The notes below the pieces were generated by a model. It made no database searches, had not been told where the DNA came from, and saw only the letters and a program-made list of their open reading frames with translations. This document shows, in pieces, positions 50,905 through 59,202 of a stretch of DNA of 64,000 bases. A program made the translations under genes and the position numbers. Source of the DNA: Sphingobium sp. CAP-1 (GTDB lineage: Bacteria; Pseudomonadota; Alphaproteobacteria; Sphingomonadales; Sphingomonadaceae). Each line of letters opens with the position of its first letter. Position 1 is the first letter of the stretch. The stretch is taken from contig NZ_CP046252.1 in the NCBI RefSeq assembly GCF_009720145.1, forward strand, positions 186,001 to 250,000. Direction: 5' to 3'.

Positions 50905-53094
50905 TCACCAGCTGTAGTTTAGCTTCACGCCAAACTTGCGAGGCGGAAGCACCGAGGCGCGGGTGAACGGTTGGAACGGCGGTGCGAACCGGCGTGTAAT
51001 GTTGAAGTTGTCCGTCACATTGTCGACGTAAACGGTCAACTCCCACCGGTCCCTCTTCAGACTGGCGCGGAGATCGAGCTGGTCATAGGATTGAACCTGC
51101 AGGATCGGGTCAAAGGGGGGAGCCCCGTTACCGGAGTAATACGGTCCTACATAACGATAGTCGGCTGCAAGATTGAGCTCAGCGTCACCGATCGAGACAG
51201 TGTAATCTGCGCCGCCTGAAGCAGTCCACTTGGGGACATAAGGCAAGGCATCGCCAGTCAGATGGGATCCTACCGGGCTCGTAATCGAGGTGAAGCGCGC
51301 GTCGGTATATGCAGCGTTCCCGCGGACCTTGAACCCGCGGAACGGCATGGCGGTTGCTTCGAACTCGAACCCGCGGTTACGGGAGGCACCGACATTGGCA
51401 GTGACTCCGACAGGGAGACCGGTGACCGGGCTGATGGCAACAGAAGCCAGCTGCATGTCGTCCACCTGAACGATGAAACCAGCAATGCTGGCGATCAGGT
51501 GTCGATCGAAGAGCGACGCCTTCAGCCCCAGTTCGTAATTGGTCGATTTTTCGTTGTCGAAAGCGATCCCAACGGCTGCACTGCTGCCCGGATATTTGTC
51601 GAAGCCGCCAGAGCGATAGCCTCGCGACACCGTCGCGTAGGTCATGACATCGGGCGTCCAGTGAACGGAGAATGAAGCGGACGGCGAGAAATTGCTGAAG
51701 CTCTTTGACGTGATTCCGCTGAATGCGTCATTCGCGCCGACAGCCGGCACGATCACAACGCCCTGCTGGAATGCCCGCGTCCGCTCCCAGCCATATCGCC
51801 CACCGACAGTCAGTTCGAAGCGGTCGTTGAACTTGTAACCGACCTGACCGAAGGCTGCCCAGCCACGACGTCGCAACCTCGTCGCTTCCCGAACATCGTT
51901 AGCGGTATTGAAAATCGGGGGAAAAGCGCAGATTGTGCAGCCAGACAAGGCGAAATTGCGGTTCTGCTCGTGGATATCTTGAAAGGCGTACAATCCGCCA
52001 AGCCATGTGAACGACCCGCCGCTCTTCGACTCGAAACGAAGTTCTTCGGAGAGCGCTGACTGGGTCGTACGCTGATCCTGAAAGTTACCGGGGTCCGAAT
52101 ATCCATCAAAGTCGTACCAGAATTCGGTCTTTACGTGCTGATATCCGGTGATCGACTTGATCGTGAACGCCGAAAGATCATACGACATGGTTAGAGAGCC
52201 GCCAAAGCTCGTGTCGGGCGAGACAACCTTGCGATCATCGAGTGTGGCATAACGCTTCGTGCCGTCGTCGACGACGCCGTAACCGAGATAACCGTTTCTA
52301 TTGCGAGAACCATCCAGTCGGAGAATGATTTCGAAGTCTTCGGTGGGCAAAGCGCGAAGCACGAAGCGCCCGGCCAAGCTGCGAAGCGTATCCTGATCCC
52401 TTTCGATAGTCAGGTTGTGGATGTAGCCATCGGTGCTGTAATATTGACCAGAAAGGCTGGCGAAGAGCTTGTCCTCCACCAATGGGCCGCTGAAACTCGT
52501 TCCGAGGCGCACACTATTGAAGTCCGCATATTCTGCGCGCAGCTTTCCACGAAAGGTGCCGTCGGGTTTCGCGGTCACAATGTTCAACGCACCGCCTTCG
52601 GTGTTTCTGCCAAAAAGGGTGCCTTGCGGCCCACGCAGAACCTCTATGCGCTCCAAGTCGAGGAAGCCGGTGTCGAATGCCAGGCTCGGTTGATAGACGC
52701 CATCGACGAAGGTTCCGACAGCGGGATCGTTGGATGCCGCCGCTCCGACGCCGCGGAGTACGAGATAGGTCTGGTTGGGAAGCGGCCCGAACGCCTGGTT
52801 CTGGCTGGTGAAGAGGCTCGGAACAGTGCCGATCAAGTTGGTCACATTGTCGATGCCCTTCTGTTCAAGGGCAGCTCCGCCGATCGCCGAGACCGCTACC
52901 GGGATATCCTGGAGGCGCTCTTCGCGCTTGCGGGCGGTAACGACAATGTCGAGCGATCCGCCCGATGAGGACGCGGAAGAATCTTGAGGCGCTTCGGGTG
53001 TCGCCTGCGCGAAGGCTGGCGCCGCCGATCCGGCTAGAACAGTAGCGGCAAGCAGGGCCGCTACCAACCCGTTCGTTCTCTTCGACTGAGACAT
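50905..53094 (-). CDS. TonB-dependent outer-membrane receptor
   Basis: 729 aa with signal peptide (AALLAATVLAGSAAPAFAQA). Plug domain begins LDIVVTARKREERLQDIPVA and contains RIEVLRGPQGTLFGRNTEGG; the C-terminus ends in an aromatic-rich beta strand (VLPPRKFGVKLNYSW) typical of 22-strand barrels. Sphingomonads use such receptors for aromatic and other organic substrates rather than porins. Its place between the GlcG-like and ALDH genes suggests uptake of the pathway's starting compound. Substrate identity is not visible. Confidence 0.92.
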   Translation of the reverse strand: MSQSKRTNGLVAALLAATVLAGSAAPAFAQATPEAPQDSSASSSGGSLDIVVTARKREERLQDIPVAVSAIGGAALEQKGIDNVTNLIGTVPSLFTSQNQAFGPLPNQTYLVLRGVGAAASNDPAVGTFVDGVYQPSLAFDTGFLDLERIEVLRGPQGTLFGRNTEGGALNIVTAKPDGTFRGKLRAEYADFNSVRLGTSFSGPLVEDKLFASLSGQYYSTDGYIHNLTIERDQDTLRSLAGRFVLRALPTEDFEIILRLDGSRNRNGYLGYGVVDDGTKRYATLDDRKVVSPDTSFGGSLTMSYDLSAFTIKSITGYQHVKTEFWYDFDGYSDPGNFQDQRTTQSALSEELRFESKSGGSFTWLGGLYAFQDIHEQNRNFALSGCTICAFPPIFNTANDVREATRLRRRGWAAFGQVGYKFNDRFELTVGGRYGWERTRAFQQGVVIVPAVGANDAFSGITSKSFSNFSPSASFSVHWTPDVMTYATVSRGYRSGGFDKYPGSSAAVGIAFDNEKSTNYELGLKASLFDRHLIASIAGFIVQVDDMQLASVAISPVTGLPVGVTANVGASRNRGFEFEATAMPFRGFKVRGNAAYTDARFTSITSPVGSHLTGDALPYVPKWTASGGADYTVSIGDAELNLAADYRYVGPYYSGNGAPPFDPILQVQSYDQLDLRASLKRDRWELTVYVDNVTDNFNITRRFAPPFQPFTRASVLPPRKFGVKLNYSW

Positions 53095-53251
53095 AAACCC
53101 CCCTTATTATTTGCTGGAAGGAGCCGTACGCATGCCGCGCCAGCTGCCTGTCCAACTTCATAAGGCGAACGTCCTCCTCGCTGCTTTTGCCAATCTCTCT
53201 TCAATCATTGCACTTATGTGAAATACCTTTGCCGCGTTGCGCGGGCAATGA

Positions 53252-53677
53252 TCAGTCCTTCGCGAACAGATTTGCCTCTTCGATGCCCGCAAGTGCACAA
53301 GCTTCGTCATTGTCCGAGGTGTCGCCGGTAACGCCGACGGCACCCAGTGTCTGGCCGTCGCTGTCAACCACGATCACTCCTCCGGCGGCCGGCACCATAC
53401 CGAGAGGCGCTATGCCTACGAGCGAGTTGAAAAATGTCGGTCGTTCGGCCGCGATCGCCGCGATCGAGCGGGAAGAGACGCCGAGATTCAAGGCGCCGGC
53501 CGCCTTCGCGATAGCAATTGCTGGTCGAAGATGCGACGCGCCGTCCGCTCGGTGCAGGACTATTGTATGACCTCCCGGATCGAGCACGGCTACGCATAGC
53601 GGCTTCAGTCCTTTTTCGGCACCGGCCTTGAGAGTGCGAAGTGCAATATTCTGGGCTTGCTTCAAGCTTAGGATCAT
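53252..53677 (-). CDS. GlcG/HbpS-like protein (DUF336)
   Basis: 141 aa: LKQAQNIALRTLKAGAEKGL, VAVLDPGGHTIVLHRADGAS, and GGVIVVDSDGQTLGAVGVTG, SDNDEACALAGIEEAN near the end, which is the whole DUF336 domain. GlcG is found in glycolate/glyoxylate operons of many bacteria and HbpS binds haem; the biochemical function is not settled. Here it follows the DadA-like gene by 36 nt, again in a glyoxylate-related setting. No signal peptide is seen. Confidence 0.88.
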   Translation of the reverse strand: MILSLKQAQNIALRTLKAGAEKGLKPLCVAVLDPGGHTIVLHRADGASHLRPAIAIAKAAGALNLGVSSRSIAAIAAERPTFFNSLVGIAPLGMVPAAGGVIVVDSDGQTLGAVGVTGDTSDNDEACALAGIEEANLFAKD

Positions 53678-53713
53678 TCTCGAAATCCTTCTGATGAATA
53701 ATGTGGATCGAAG

Positions 53714-54946
53714 CTACGCGGCGAAGTCGCTGTCCAGGCGCATGGCGATCATCTCGGCAGTTGCAGCGGAAAGCGTCCAGCCAAGATGGCCGTGGCCGGT
53801 GTTGTAGTAGACGCCACGCACTCTCCCCGGCCTGACAACAGGCAGCATATCGGGCGTCATGGGGCGCAGGCCTGCCCATGGGGTGACGCTGTCAGTATCC
53901 ATTTTGGGGAACAGGCGTTCCGACCAGCGCAGCAACGGGCGGATCCGGTCAGCGCGAATATCTAGGTTGAACCCATTGAACTCTGCGGTGCCGGCCACCC
54001 GGAATCGATCTGGACCGAGGCGGCTTGTGACGATCTTCGCAGCGTCGTCGAGCAGGCTGACACTCGGTGCAGCTGTTCGGCTCTGCTCGTCTCTCAAGTT
54101 TACAGTGATGGAATAGCCCTTCACCGGATAAATGTTTACTTTCTCGCCGAGCTTTCTGGCGATTTCTCGGCTTTCAACCCCTGCGCAGACAACGATGGCA
54201 TCAGCTGTCTGAGAGGCGATCGGCCGACCACTCTCGTCATCGGTCAAGCTGATGGTACAAATCCGGTTCTGTATCTCCACTCGCCGGACAGCAGCTCCAA
54301 ACTTGAAAATCACGCCTCGGCGTGCACACGCATCTGCGAGCCCGCGTGTGAACTTGTGGATGTCGCCCGTGGCGTCCCCCGGGGTGAAGAATCCGGCGTG
54401 AAGAGCGCCTTGCAGGCTCGGCTCGATCGCGCGCATTTCTCCAGCTGACACTGCGTGCCTTTCGAGCCCGCCCTTGAGGAGGAGGGCGTTGCCCACTTCG
54501 GCAGCACGAAACTCCTGTTCATTGTGGTAGAGATGAAGGATTCCGCATCGCTTCAGATCGAAATCGATGCCCTCTGCTTCCGCAATGGTGAACATATGCC
54601 TTCGCGCGTCGAGTGCGAGACGAACGGTCGCGATCGTGTTTCTTTCGTGCCGAAAGATATTGCCGCAAAACTCGGCGAGCCACCCGTATTTGTGAAGGCC
54701 GGGCTTGAGGTTCAGCAACAACGGCGCGTCATTTTTCAAGAGCCATCTCATACCCTTTGCGATGGTGGCCCAGCTGTTCCAGACTTCGGCATTGCTTGCG
54801 GAGAGCTGGCCACCGTTGGCAAATGAGGTGACCATCGCCGGATAGCGGCGACGATCGTAGACGGTGACTTCATGACCGCGGACAGCCAAGCTGTAGGCGG
54901 TTGTTACGCCGGTAATGCCGGCGCCGATGATGCTAATACGTGCCAC
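53714..54946 (-). CDS. dadA: DadA-like FAD-dependent D-amino acid / glycine dehydrogenase
   Basis: 410 aa from GTG. N-terminal FAD-binding ARISIIGAGITGVTTAYSLA, then EVTVYDRRRYPAMVTSFANG, GQLSASNAEVWNSWATIAKG, and C-terminal WAGLRPMTPDMLPVVRPGRV, YYNTGHGHLGWTLSAATAEM; length is that of DadA. It oxidatively deaminates an amino acid to the 2-oxo acid, passing electrons to the membrane. A tandem glycine riboswitch occupies its leader, which argues strongly that the substrate here is glycine (product glyoxylate) rather than D-alanine. A GC palindrome overlaps the ribosome site. It heads an 11-kb run of leftward genes that includes the glycine-producing aldolase. Confidence 0.85.
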   Translation of the reverse strand: MARISIIGAGITGVTTAYSLAVRGHEVTVYDRRRYPAMVTSFANGGQLSASNAEVWNSWATIAKGMRWLLKNDAPLLLNLKPGLHKYGWLAEFCGNIFRHERNTIATVRLALDARRHMFTIAEAEGIDFDLKRCGILHLYHNEQEFRAAEVGNALLLKGGLERHAVSAGEMRAIEPSLQGALHAGFFTPGDATGDIHKFTRGLADACARRGVIFKFGAAVRRVEIQNRICTISLTDDESGRPIASQTADAIVVCAGVESREIARKLGEKVNIYPVKGYSITVNLRDEQSRTAAPSVSLLDDAAKIVTSRLGPDRFRVAGTAEFNGFNLDIRADRIRPLLRWSERLFPKMDTDSVTPWAGLRPMTPDMLPVVRPGRVRGVYYNTGHGHLGWTLSAATAEMIAMRLDSDFAA

Positions 54947-54947
54947 T

Positions 54948-54960
54948 GGGAGCCGCTCCC
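54948..54960 (-). promoter_or_regulatory. Palindrome overlapping the dadA ribosome site
   Basis: On the coding strand GGGGAGCGGCTCCCA precedes the GTG start. GGGAG can pair with CTCCC across CGG, masking the GGGGAG ribosome site. This short hairpin lies between riboswitch and start codon and could be the translational expression platform. Pairing seen; function inferred. Confidence 0.5.
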
Positions 54961-54982
54961 CAAAAGGTGGTGGATGCGCCCC

Positions 54983-55130
54983 ATCTGTCCGCTGTGCCTG
55001 AGATCGCTATCCCGTCGGCGGGCACCCAGGCGGGCGCCACTCTCCAGATATCTTGATGCCCTGCGGTCCTTTTGCCTGAGAGTTTCCGGGGCGGTTGCTC
55101 CTTCGGCGCCGGCGAACGGTCTCTCCCGCA
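54983..55130 (-). promoter_or_regulatory. Tandem glycine riboswitch (gcvT motif)
   Basis: On the minus strand two glycine aptamers follow each other. Aptamer 1 (55130-55062) has P1 TGCGG/CCGCA, GGGAGAGACC, CGCCGAAGGAGCAA and CTCTCAGGCAAAAGGACC, all canonical. Aptamer 2 (55049-54983) has P1 ATCTG/CAGAT, GGAGAGTGGC, and GATCTCAGGCACAGCGGACA. The linker is about 12 nt. The dadA start codon is 36 nt beyond. Glycine riboswitches usually switch genes on when glycine is high, mostly for the glycine cleavage system, so finding one on a DadA-like gene in a mobile catabolic cluster is informative. Confidence 0.92.
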
Positions 55131-55292
55131 ATGGCAAGTCTGGCCTGCCTGGAAATGTGCGCTCAAGTCAATTCGGACGACCGAGAATGACGAAACCGCA
55201 AACGTCCTTCACATATCGTCAAAAGCAGCAGCTCCATGCCGATGCGAAGGATAAGGTTCGAAGGAAAATTCCGAACAGTTCCGAGGCTTATA

Positions 55293-56003
55293 ATGCTTTC
55301 AAAAATTCGAGGCAGCGCGTCCGAAGCGCTTGAGGGTTTGCTGTTCGACGGAATGTCGATCATGTCGGGTGGCTTTGGCCTTTGCGGAAACCCGGAGAAC
55401 CTTATCGCGGAGCTTTATCGAAGCGGTACCCGAGGGCTTACAGTGATTTCGAACAACGCGGGCGCAGAAGGCTTTGGTCTGTGGCAGCTGCTGCAAAGCA
55501 GGCAGATCAGTCGCATGATCGCATCGTATATTGGCGACAATCGTCTTTTTGAGCGGCAGTTCCTGGATGGTGACATCGAACTTGAGCTGAATCCGCAAGG
55601 TACGTTAGCCGAGCGCATTCGCGCCGGCGGCGCCGGCATTGCGGCATTCTATACCCGGACCGGGGTAGGAACCGTCGTCGCGCAAGACAAGCCTGTCGAA
55701 ACTTTCGACGGCGATGAATATATTCGAGAGCGCTGGCTGAAAGCTGATCTTTCGATAGTCAAGGCTTGGCGGTCTGATCCCGAAGGCAATCTGGTTTTTC
55801 GAAAGACAGCGCGGAATTTCAACCCGATCATGGCGACAGCCGGACGGGTGACGGTCGCCGAGGTCGAGGAGATCGTGCCAGCTGGCGCCATCGACCCGGA
55901 TGAAGTGCATACGCCCGGCATTTACGTCGATCGGATTGTTCGAGCGACGGGCCTCGAGAAGAAGATCGAAAAGCTGACGATTCGCGCTCGGGAGCCTGCA
56001 TGA
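55293..56003 (+). CDS. pcaI: 3-oxoadipate CoA-transferase, alpha subunit
   Basis: 236 aa; start at MLSKIRGSASEALEGLLFDG with GAGG 9 nt upstream (an earlier ATG adds an unrelated basic segment). CoA-transferase family I: IMSGGFGLCGNPENLIAELY, TVISNNAGAEGFGLWQLLQS, GTLAERIRAGGAGIAAFYTR and ADLSIVKAWRSDPEGNLVFR. With PcaJ it moves CoA from succinyl-CoA to 3-oxoadipate. First gene of the rightward pca operon, divergent from the dadA riboswitch leader, so both promoters lie in the ~160 bp between them. The next gene overlaps by 4 nt. A broad-specificity succinyl-CoA:3-ketoacid transferase would look similar; context decides. Confidence 0.9.
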   Translation: MLSKIRGSASEALEGLLFDGMSIMSGGFGLCGNPENLIAELYRSGTRGLTVISNNAGAEGFGLWQLLQSRQISRMIASYIGDNRLFERQFLDGDIELELNPQGTLAERIRAGGAGIAAFYTRTGVGTVVAQDKPVETFDGDEYIRERWLKADLSIVKAWRSDPEGNLVFRKTARNFNPIMATAGRVTVAEVEEIVPAGAIDPDEVHTPGIYVDRIVRATGLEKKIEKLTIRAREPA

Positions 56004-56662
56004 TGGCTTGGTCGCGCGATCAGATGGCAGCGCGCGCTGCTCGAGAACTCAAGGACGGATTTTACGTAAATCTCGGAATCGGCATCCCTACGCTGGTTGC
56101 CAACCATGTCCCCGAAAACGTGACCGTCACGCTGCAAAGCGAAAATGGCATGCTCGGAGTGGGCCCTTACCCGTTCGCTGATGAAGCTGATGCAGACTTG
56201 ATCAATGCCGGCAAGGAGACAGTCACCACGCTGCCGACTTCGAGTTTTTTCTCGTCTGCCGACAGCTTCGCCATGATCAGGGGCGGGCACATCGACATGG
56301 CCATCCTGGGAGGCATGCAAGTCGCGTCGAATGGCGACCTCGCCAACTGGACCATTCCGGGCAAGATGGTGAAGGGGATCGGAGGAGCGATGGATCTGGT
56401 TGCAGGCGTCAAGCGGGTGGTGGTCGTCATGGATCATACGTCCAAGGATGGCGCGCCCAAGATCGTCCAGAAATGTACTCTGCCCCTGACCGGCAGGTCG
56501 GTGGTTGATCTGATCATTACGGACCTCGGGGTGATGGAGTTAGACCCGCAAGCCGGAGTGCTTGCGCTGCTCGACATGGCACCATCCGTCTGCGTCGAGG
56601 AAATCGCTTCCAAGACGAATGCCCCTCTCTTTCTGGGCAAGCTCCGGGAGAATTGCCTGTGA
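56000..56662 (+). CDS. pcaJ: 3-oxoadipate CoA-transferase, beta subunit
   Basis: 220 aa. LKDGFYVNLGIGIPTLVANH and the catalytic glutamate in TVTLQSENGMLGVGPYPF mark the beta subunit of family I CoA-transferases; GGHIDMAILGGMQVASNGDL and MVKGIGGAMDLVAGVKRVVV follow. Works with PcaI. Overlaps pcaI and pcaH by 4 nt. Confidence 0.92.
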   Translation: MMAWSRDQMAARAARELKDGFYVNLGIGIPTLVANHVPENVTVTLQSENGMLGVGPYPFADEADADLINAGKETVTTLPTSSFFSSADSFAMIRGGHIDMAILGGMQVASNGDLANWTIPGKMVKGIGGAMDLVAGVKRVVVVMDHTSKDGAPKIVQKCTLPLTGRSVVDLIITDLGVMELDPQAGVLALLDMAPSVCVEEIASKTNAPLFLGKLRENCL

Positions 56663-57372
56663 CAACGGACATCGCATATGCGCCTGACGACGCGGGCTTG
56701 CCACCACTCCTCTACCCAGAGTATCGCTCGACCGGATTGCGTAGTCCGCGTCACCCCTTGGTCAACGCTCCGCAGACTTTGACTGAGGTGAGCGGCCCCA
56801 GCGGTTGCTGGAGCGCTCTTATGGGTCAAGCCGAGGTAGACCTAACGTCGCAACATGGATCTGCTCCCCATGGCCAGCGCATCCGCATCTCTGGCAGGGT
56901 GCTGGATGACAGTGGTCGTCCGGTACCAAACACCATCGTCGAAATCTGGCAGGCGAACGCGGCCGGGCGGTATATCCATCGCAACGATAATTGGGACGCG
57001 CCGCTCGATCCGAACTTCACCGGAGCTGGTCGGGTGATTACCGATGATCAGGGCTGGTATTCCTTCACGACCATCCGGCCCGGAGCTTACCCTTGGGGTA
57101 ACCATCACAATGCATGGCGCCCGGCTCATATTCACCTGTCGTTGCTTGGCCCCGCCTTCGCCACTCGTCTCGTCACCCAAATCTACTTTCCTGACGATCC
57201 ATTGATCGAGATCGATCCGATCGCGAATGCGGTTCCGATGCCGTATCGCAATCGCCTCATCTGCCGGTTTGATATCGACACGACCATCGCCAACTGGGCG
57301 CTCGGATACCGTTTTGACATCGTGCTGAAGGGGGCAATGCAGACGCCCTTCGAGGGTACTGCCAATGGATAA
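56659..57372 (+). CDS. pcaH: Protocatechuate 3,4-dioxygenase, beta subunit
   Basis: 237 aa from GTG (a TTG two codons earlier is possible); CCGGGAG lies 8 nt upstream. It opens the ring of protocatechuate between its hydroxyls (ortho cleavage) to 3-carboxy-cis,cis-muconate. The non-haem Fe(III) ligands are visible: Tyr in AAGRYIH, Tyr in PGAYPWGNHH, and the two His in AWRPAHIHLSLLG. PNTIVEIWQANAAGRY is the family hallmark. Operates as a heteromer with PcaG encoded next. Confidence 0.95.
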   Translation: MTTDIAYAPDDAGLPPLLYPEYRSTGLRSPRHPLVNAPQTLTEVSGPSGCWSALMGQAEVDLTSQHGSAPHGQRIRISGRVLDDSGRPVPNTIVEIWQANAAGRYIHRNDNWDAPLDPNFTGAGRVITDDQGWYSFTTIRPGAYPWGNHHNAWRPAHIHLSLLGPAFATRLVTQIYFPDDPLIEIDPIANAVPMPYRNRLICRFDIDTTIANWALGYRFDIVLKGAMQTPFEGTANG

Positions 57373-58060
57373 CGACTTGGAAAAGCGTAAAGCGTCTGCG
57401 CGGTTCGATAACCAGGATCCTCGATTATTCGGTCAAACTCCTTGGCAGACTGTAGGCCCCTTCTTCCACTACGGTCTGCCTTGGAAAGGCGGCGCTGACT
57501 TGGTGGGACTGTCAGATCTGGGAGCCCGACCGGAGCTCTTCGCGGATGATCACTATGTTCTGAATCGCCCGACGCGAACGGGCGCTCCCAGAGGGGATGT
57601 GATAGACATTGCTGGCCAGATTCTCGACGGAAATGGCGACCCGATTTCAGACGCATTGGTAGAAAGTTGGCAAGCCAACGCGTCGGGAAGATATTCCGGA
57701 GGGGCGGATAAGCGAGCCGAAATTCCACTCGATCCGGAGTTCATAGGGTTCGGCCGATGCGCTACCGACGAATCCGGCGTGTATCGCTTCCGCACTGTTT
57801 TCCCGGGCCGCGTGCCCGGACCAGGCAATTCGCTCCAAGCTCCCCACATCGCGTTATCGATCTTCGCGAGAGGGGTGCTGCGAAGACTTTGCACACGCCT
57901 GTATTTCGACGGCGCAGAAGGCAACGACACAGATGCCATCCTCTCCCTTGTGCCATCGGACCGTCGATCGACGCTTGTTGCGCGCCAGCGCGATGATGGA
58001 GTCTGGTGGCTCGATATTCACATCCAAGGTGATGCAGAGACGGTCTTCTTTTCGCTGTGA
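57365..58060 (+). CDS. pcaG: Protocatechuate 3,4-dioxygenase, alpha subunit
   Basis: 231 aa. TPWQTVGPFFHYGLPWKGGA, GQILDGNGDPISDALVESWQ, ANASGRYSGGA and LQAPHIALSIFARGVLRRLC match the alpha subunit, which is homologous to PcaH but lacks the full set of iron ligands. It overlaps pcaH by 8 nt and pcaB by 4 nt, so translation is coupled to keep a 1:1 subunit ratio. Confidence 0.95.
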   Translation: MDNDLEKRKASARFDNQDPRLFGQTPWQTVGPFFHYGLPWKGGADLVGLSDLGARPELFADDHYVLNRPTRTGAPRGDVIDIAGQILDGNGDPISDALVESWQANASGRYSGGADKRAEIPLDPEFIGFGRCATDESGVYRFRTVFPGRVPGPGNSLQAPHIALSIFARGVLRRLCTRLYFDGAEGNDTDAILSLVPSDRRSTLVARQRDDGVWWLDIHIQGDAETVFFSL

Positions 58061-59190
58061 GCAGGCTCCTTCACGATCGTTCAGCGACAACGCCGGCGAT
58101 GCTGGCGGTCTATGACGACCGCTCGACCGTCAAACACGCCCTGGAATTTGAGGCTGCATTGGCGCAGGCTCAAGCCGCAGAAGCGATCATCGAGGAACGC
58201 GTCGCCGATGAGATCGGCGCCGTCTGCGCGTCGCTCGCCATCGACCCTCAAATCCTCGCCGACGAGGCTGCGTTCGCAGGTACGCTCGCGATACCGCTGA
58301 TCGGCAGGATCCGTTCGGCGATGGCGCCAGAGACGGCGATGGCGGTCCACAAGGGCGCGACCAGTCAGGACCTGGCTGACACGGTGATGATGATGCAGGC
58401 GAGAGAAGCCTCCGCATTGCTGATCGACGATGCCGATCGTCTCGACCTTGCCCTGACAGCCTTGGCGGAAAACTATCGCCGCGTGCCTGCCGTAGGCAGG
58501 ACGTTGATGCAGAATGCGATGCCAATATCTTTTGGACTGCGGATCGCCCAATGGCGTGCGGGGATCGCCGAGGCAGCGGCGCGCATGCGAGCCGACGCCG
58601 GCGCGTACATATGCGTTCAGCTTGGCGGGGCCTCGGGGACGCGGGCAGGCATGTCGGGCAGAGGCTCTGCGGTCGCGCGCCGGCTATCCAGCGCGTTGCA
58701 GCTGAAACCTGCGCCTCCTTGGCATAGCCGCAGAATCGCCGTGGCCGCGATCGGCACGAGCGTCGGCATCCTGGTTGGCACCGTTGGCAAAATGGCAAAG
58801 GATATCGCCTTGCTGTCGCAGGACCATATTCGGGAAGCTCTTGAGCCGGTCGTCCCGGGCCGTGGCGGGTCCTCTGCGATGCCGCACAAACGGAACCCGA
58901 CAGGCTGCCAAGTCGCTCTATCCGCTGCGCATCGCGCGCCCGGACTGGTTGCCACATTGCTGGGGGGCCTTCCCCAGGAACAGGAGCGGGGGCTCGGTGG
59001 ATGGCAGACAGAGGCTTCAATTCTGGCGGATCTCTTTTCCATCGCCGCCGGAGCAATAGGCTCGATGGTCGTTACGATCGAAGGCCTCCAAATCGATGGA
59101 GATGCCATAGCTTGCAATCTCGCGGCTTCCGCCTTGGGGAATGACATAGGCGAAAGCGAAGGCATCGTCCGCGAACTTCTAAACCTCTGA
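58057..59190 (+). CDS. pcaB: 3-carboxy-cis,cis-muconate cycloisomerase
   Basis: 377 aa from GTG. Member of the fumarase/aspartase superfamily: AMAVHKGATSQDLADTVMMM, VGRTLMQNAMPISFGLRIAQ, and the signature GRGGSSAMPHKRNPTGCQVA. It lactonises 3-carboxymuconate to 4-carboxymuconolactone. The C-terminus is short relative to some homologues, as in other alphaproteobacterial PcaB. Lies between pcaG and pcaDC in the operon. Confidence 0.95.
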   Translation: MSRLLHDRSATTPAMLAVYDDRSTVKHALEFEAALAQAQAAEAIIEERVADEIGAVCASLAIDPQILADEAAFAGTLAIPLIGRIRSAMAPETAMAVHKGATSQDLADTVMMMQAREASALLIDDADRLDLALTALAENYRRVPAVGRTLMQNAMPISFGLRIAQWRAGIAEAAARMRADAGAYICVQLGGASGTRAGMSGRGSAVARRLSSALQLKPAPPWHSRRIAVAAIGTSVGILVGTVGKMAKDIALLSQDHIREALEPVVPGRGGSSAMPHKRNPTGCQVALSAAHRAPGLVATLLGGLPQEQERGLGGWQTEASILADLFSIAAGAIGSMVVTIEGLQIDGDAIACNLAASALGNDIGESEGIVRELLNL

Positions 59191-59202
59191 CGAGGGATAT
59201 CG

